From the NCBI RefSeq assembly GCF_035294505.1, contig NZ_DATGKU010000117.1, forward strand, positions 49,915-113,914: 64,000 nucleotides of DNA, written 5' to 3'. A program made the position numbers and the translations under genes. Origin of the DNA: Chthonomonas sp035294505. GTDB lineage: Bacteria; Armatimonadota; Chthonomonadetes; Chthonomonadales; Chthonomonadaceae. A model generated the notes under the pieces. The model was not told the origin of the DNA. It searched no databases and was given only the letters and a program-made list of their open reading frames with translations. How positions within the stretch are numbered: position 1 is the stretch's first letter; each line of letters begins with the position of its first letter. This document shows, piece by piece, positions 61,013-64,000 of the stretch.

Positions 61013-63217
61013 TCATGTGCTTTCAGTCTCACCGCCTTGCAACGACAGCAGAAGAGTCGCTCCGAGTAGTGCAGAGGCGACGGTAAAGCCATTTGCTATC
61101 AAGGGCGCCTCGAGCTGAGCGTTGATCAAGACACCTAGCCACACGGCGGCCAGGCCGGATTTCAGGGGATGCTGTACTGCCTTCAGTATGCGACTGAAGC
61201 CGTAGATGAAGAGACCGAGTAGCAGAATTCCGGCTATGCCCATTTGTGCCAGCCAATCCAACTCCATATTGAAAGACTGGGAGGCGACGGTATGTATCCC
61301 CGGATCGCCCCCAACCGGCGCCCAGAGATGAAGCATTCCCAGTCCCACGCCGGTGAGGGGGTGCTGGAGAAATTGGTGCCAAGCGGCGCGCATTAGAAAC
61401 TGTCGGCCCTGCCACGAGCCTTCGGAGGAGGTTAAGTTGGCCTGTCCATGTGTCCGAAGATAGCTTGTAAAGAACACCAGACCTAGAAGCCCACAGGCCG
61501 CAACAATCGCATACGCCCGTTTGGGATATTTCGCAGCGATAACCCACAGGATTGCGATGGCGGTGGCAAGAGTGCCCCATCGGTACAAAGTAAGCAGATC
61601 GGTAAGGAAGAGGAGCGCGGTGCTTAGCGTCCAAAGCCAAGTTTCCCATCGTTTTGAGGCGTGAAGTGCTAAGGCGAGCGCGATGGGCGTGCAGAGCAGC
61701 ATCACGGTGTGAAGGGCACCGGGATCGTCGAACGTCCCCGAGCTTCGGATAACGGTGCCGGAGAGAAAATGCTCCCGACCCGAAATACGTAGGGCAATGG
61801 CGAGAGCGGCCTGCACCGTTCCAAGCCCGGCGATCAGACGAAAGAGGGTTTGGGGCGAGCCACACAGCTTGGCACAAAAGAGACCAATCGTCATCGCGCT
61901 TATTGCCAACGTGCACAGCACGAGTGGCAGCCCCTGCTCCGTGGTGAGGAGCGCGGTGAGGCAGTAGGCCATTAAAAGGGTGCCGGTTGCTCCCCAAAGA
62001 TACCATCCATCCCGATGCTTTGAGGCGGGGAGGTACCAGAGCCATGTCAGCGTGGCGGCAGTGATTAGTAGTATAAGAGAAAACGGATCGTGGAAGCCCC
62101 ATCGTAGCGGTTGAAACCGGTATTGGAGGGTTAACTTTTCGATGGGAGTGTGGCCCAGCACATCATCGCACAAAAGCCAAGCGGCAAGGGCGATGGCAAA
62201 AGAACGAAGAGGCCACCGTCGTCGGAGAGAGGGACGTTGTGTCGTGTTTGGCTCATCGGATAGAGCAGAATGCCGAAAGCCCCAAAACGCCAGCAGGCAG
62301 AGGGCAACCCACACAACCATGCCGCTGACTACAGTGTGTGTATAGGAGCGGTACAAAGACGAGAGTTTGTGTTGTGCTGCAGACCACTGCTGAGCGAAGG
62401 AGCCGTTTTCCGGGTAGAAAACGAACTCGGTGGAGGGGTCGGTATGCAAATCCATTACCGTCATTCCCGGTTGCAGCAGTTTCTTAAACGTGAGCGAGCA
62501 GCCGGATGGTACGGTCGGCAGGGCTTGAAGGAGCCGATAACGCCGTTGTATCAGAGGAGTCGGATGCTTATCTGGGCCGGTACGGAAAATGGTGAGAACG
62601 ACCAGTGAGGCCAACCATGCATGTTGGAAGGGGATCGGCTTTTGATAGTCCCACTGCTGAAGGGTGTTATCGGACCCGAAAAGAGTGCATTGGGCGAGGA
62701 AAGGTTTCTTTTTAAGAAAAACACCCTCTTCCACACCGCGCAGCGCAAGAGGAGGGGCAAAGCGCGCATTTTCGTTGCAAACGTCTACCAGAACGGCTCG
62801 TTGCCAGTGGGCGGATGGGGGCGAGGCCGTCACACCCACTGCATCGGCTGCACGGAGATAGGGAAGGGGGATTCCGGGGAGAGGATAGGTGGTGTTTGGG
62901 GAGGAGGCCAGGCCTGGGGTGATCTGTAACTGGTTTGGGTAGAAAACAAAGCTCTGTTTGCCATCGTAGGCGAGGGTGATGGTTATGGTGCCGTCATCGG
63001 AGCGGTACCATAGATAACGCCCGTCGTAGGCAATGGTGAGCACAGAGTGGGGGTGATTTCCTTCGGGAGGCTTGCCATGAAGTGGGGTCGCTTGGCAGAG
63101 ATACTTCAGCAGGAAAGGGCTTGGTCTGCTCGGCAGCACTTGAGCATAACCCCTCTGCAGCGGTGCCAGCAAACAGCCACCACATAGGAACCGTGCCCAC
63201 CAACGAACGCTACCCAT
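61013..63217 (-). CDS. Secreted beta-domain fused to O-antigen ligase/Wzy-like membrane domain
   Basis: The protein has 734 residues. A signal peptide (about 1-25, ending GYAQ) precedes a beta-rich extracytoplasmic domain to about residue 290 (VLTIAYDGRYLWYRSDDG, LAYDGKQSFVFYPN). One helix follows near 293-315, then about ten further hydrophobic helices. The C-terminal part has TGVGLGMLHLWAP and SQSFNMELDWLAQMGIAGILLLGLFIYGF, the conserved loop and helix of O-antigen ligase/Wzy polymerases. The membrane domain should ligate or polymerise a polyprenyl-linked glycan. The beta-domain resembles that of the protein at 59275-60465 and may bind an envelope partner. It follows the HEAT-like gene by 16 bases. 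Confidence 0.8.
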   Translation of the reverse strand: MGSVRWWARFLCGGCLLAPLQRGYAQVLPSRPSPFLLKYLCQATPLHGKPPEGNHPHSVLTIAYDGRYLWYRSDDGTITITLAYDGKQSFVFYPNQLQITPGLASSPNTTYPLPGIPLPYLRAADAVGVTASPPSAHWQRAVLVDVCNENARFAPPLALRGVEEGVFLKKKPFLAQCTLFGSDNTLQQWDYQKPIPFQHAWLASLVVLTIFRTGPDKHPTPLIQRRYRLLQALPTVPSGCSLTFKKLLQPGMTVMDLHTDPSTEFVFYPENGSFAQQWSAAQHKLSSLYRSYTHTVVSGMVVWVALCLLAFWGFRHSALSDEPNTTQRPSLRRRWPLRSFAIALAAWLLCDDVLGHTPIEKLTLQYRFQPLRWGFHDPFSLILLITAATLTWLWYLPASKHRDGWYLWGATGTLLMAYCLTALLTTEQGLPLVLCTLAISAMTIGLFCAKLCGSPQTLFRLIAGLGTVQAALAIALRISGREHFLSGTVIRSSGTFDDPGALHTVMLLCTPIALALALHASKRWETWLWTLSTALLFLTDLLTLYRWGTLATAIAILWVIAAKYPKRAYAIVAACGLLGLVFFTSYLRTHGQANLTSSEGSWQGRQFLMRAAWHQFLQHPLTGVGLGMLHLWAPVGGDPGIHTVASQSFNMELDWLAQMGIAGILLLGLFIYGFSRILKAVQHPLKSGLAAVWLGVLINAQLEAPLIANGFTVASALLGATLLLSLQGGETEST

Positions 63218-63233
63218 TGGTTACCTCGTGCGT

Positions 63234-63830
63234 TTAAGAAGCAGAATAGCCCAGCTCGGCCAGCACACGCTTTGCCTTCGCCCTCACCTTCGCGTTAGGG
63301 TTTTTGAGGAGGGGAAGGAGATAGGGAATGGCCCGATGGTCTTTCAATTTTTCCATCAGGTCGAGGGCGGCGTTCGCCTCCATGTAGAGATCATCCTTCC
63401 CCATATCGTTGCTGGCTAAAGAAGGGAGCGTGGCATGGAAGATGGTCTCCTCTTGCTTCGGGGTGATCTGCTTAAGGCTTGAGAAGAGAGCAAGGATGGG
63501 CAGATGAGCGAGGGGAGGAGCTTGGGAAGGGGCTTTCATGAGCGCGGCGGCCCAGGCGATCTCCTGGTCAGAGAGACGTCCTTGTGTGTTCGCCTTATCT
63601 TGCAGTTGGGCCAGTCGAAGGTAGTCATTTTTGCTCATAATGTCCAATTTGGCGAAGTTTTCGGCATCATGTTCGCGAGTGACAGGGTTATCGGATGGGC
63701 TACCAGTATTGATAGGTACGCCCGTATGCTCGGTCTCCGCATGGCTTCCATGATTTCGCAAAGCAAAATAGACGATGAAGGCAATGCCACAGAGCGCTGC
63801 TACAATCAGGGCGATTTCTCTTCGTTTCAT
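63234..63830 (-). CDS. Membrane-anchored HEAT-repeat-like protein
   Basis: The 198-residue protein has one N-terminal transmembrane helix (IALIVAALCGIAFIVYFAL), a Ser/Thr/His-rich linker and a helical C-terminal half. The last 60 residues (ANAALDLMEKLKDHRAIPYLLPLLKNPNAKVRAKAKRVLAEL) form two clear HEAT-type repeats. The ATG at 63828-63830 has a GAGGT site; a GTG at 63848 overlapping the upstream stop is an alternative. It probably acts as an extracytoplasmic protein-interaction module and is co-transcribed with the downstream Wzy-like fusion gene. Confidence 0.72.
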   Translation of the reverse strand: MKRREIALIVAALCGIAFIVYFALRNHGSHAETEHTGVPINTGSPSDNPVTREHDAENFAKLDIMSKNDYLRLAQLQDKANTQGRLSDQEIAWAAALMKAPSQAPPLAHLPILALFSSLKQITPKQEETIFHATLPSLASNDMGKDDLYMEANAALDLMEKLKDHRAIPYLLPLLKNPNAKVRAKAKRVLAELGYSAS

Positions 63831-63844
63831 GGTGTTAGTTGACC

Positions 63845-64000
63845 TCACTCTCGACTAAAATCAGGATACCGCATGGTAAAAACATTATGTACACCACGTT
63901 GATAGTGACAGGTGTAACATTCCAGAGTCTGTAGGGAATACTGCATGACAGGTTGTTTTACTGGCTTTCTCTCGTCAAACAGCTCACGAATAGCAGAGAA
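63845..64000 (-). CDS. C-terminal end of a gene cut by the right edge, with a CxxCH motif
   Basis: The minus strand has a stop at 63845-63847 and an open frame of 51 codons to the edge. The frame ends ...VMQYSLQTLECYTCHYQRGVHNVF... and contains CYTCH, a possible heme c site or a Cys pair for metal. The stop lies 14 bases before the start of the HEAT-like gene, which fits an operon. The start and most of the protein are outside the window, so no family can be named. Confidence 0.5.
   Translation of the reverse strand, partial: FSAIRELFDERKPVKQPVMQYSLQTLECYTCHYQRGVHNVFTMRYPDFSRE

Noticed and set aside
61029..62102. Open frame of 357 codons on the minus strand
   Set aside because: It is a frame-shifted reading of the Wzy-like fusion gene, with Arg- and Ser-rich composition and no hydrophobic helix pattern.
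1..64000. CRISPR array, rRNA operon or intact prophage
   Set aside because: No regularly spaced direct repeats, no rRNA-like sequence and no phage structural genes were seen.

Overview
The window looks like chromosomal DNA of a moderately GC-rich, diderm-type, non-proteobacterial bacterium. The best guess is Armatimonadota (Chthonomonas-like). This rests on gene content only: a DUF1559-style pseudopilin, a GH127 glycosidase, several sugar ABC systems, a TolC-type channel, a hopanoid-type radical SAM enzyme, and large secreted proteins with no recognisable family. No database search was run. Most genes are tightly packed in short operons with strong GGAGG-type ribosome binding sites.

Region by region. 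1-6.7 kb, minus strand: the 5' part of an HpnH-like radical SAM gene, formate-tetrahydrofolate ligase with a uridine-kinase-like gene, a GspE/PilB-type ATPase coupled to a secreted protein, and an orphan ParB. 6.8-9.0 kb, plus strand: a D12-class adenine methyltransferase overlapping an AT-richer restriction endonuclease gene, followed by tRNA-Val(CAC) on the minus strand. 9.2-17.5 kb: a GH127-type glycosidase behind a good sigma-70-like promoter, membrane and beta-propeller proteins, a peroxiredoxin-like protein, a family 2 glycosyltransferase and a HEAT-tailed membrane protein. 17.6-22.2 kb: a nitric oxide defence module made of an Rrf2 regulator divergent from a quinol NO reductase, a RIC/ScdA di-iron repair protein, a hemerythrin and a small ribbon-helix-helix-like protein.

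22.3-29.2 kb, minus strand: a sugar ABC operon (binding protein, two permeases) interrupted by a soluble hybrid histidine kinase and ending in a THUMP-like methyltransferase. It has no ATPase gene. 29.3-37.7 kb: a cytoplasmic class A beta-lactamase-like hydrolase, a membrane protein, then a LacI regulator and a second sugar ABC operon whose two permeases are fused into one 691-residue protein, followed by an MsmX/UgpC-type ATPase and a DUF488 protein. A decayed TnpB/OrfB fragment lies at about 37.8 kb. 38.1-41 kb: ftsE-ftsX and a coiled-coil LytM peptidase with an intact zinc site. 41-47.1 kb, minus strand: folE, a two-domain 6-pyruvoyl-tetrahydropterin synthase, and a BMP/PnrA-type nucleoside ABC importer.

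47.2-64 kb is a cell-envelope region. It holds a PEP-CTERM-like surface protein, a TolC-family protein, DUF423, a 1230-residue secreted protein and a pseudopilin. It also holds a three-part protein (membrane domain resembling O-antigen ligase, GT51 glycosyltransferase, extensin/M15-like domain), an ECF sigma factor with a G8 tract in its tail, two secreted or membrane proteins sharing a similar N-terminal beta-rich domain (one fused to an O-antigen-ligase-like domain), a Cys-rich small ORF and HEAT-like proteins. Two inverted repeats flank the sigma-linked genes. The most unusual items are this 55.9-63.8 kb envelope cluster, the fused permease, the duplicated PTPS enzyme and the kinase inside an ABC operon. 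No CRISPR array, rRNA or intact insertion sequence was seen.
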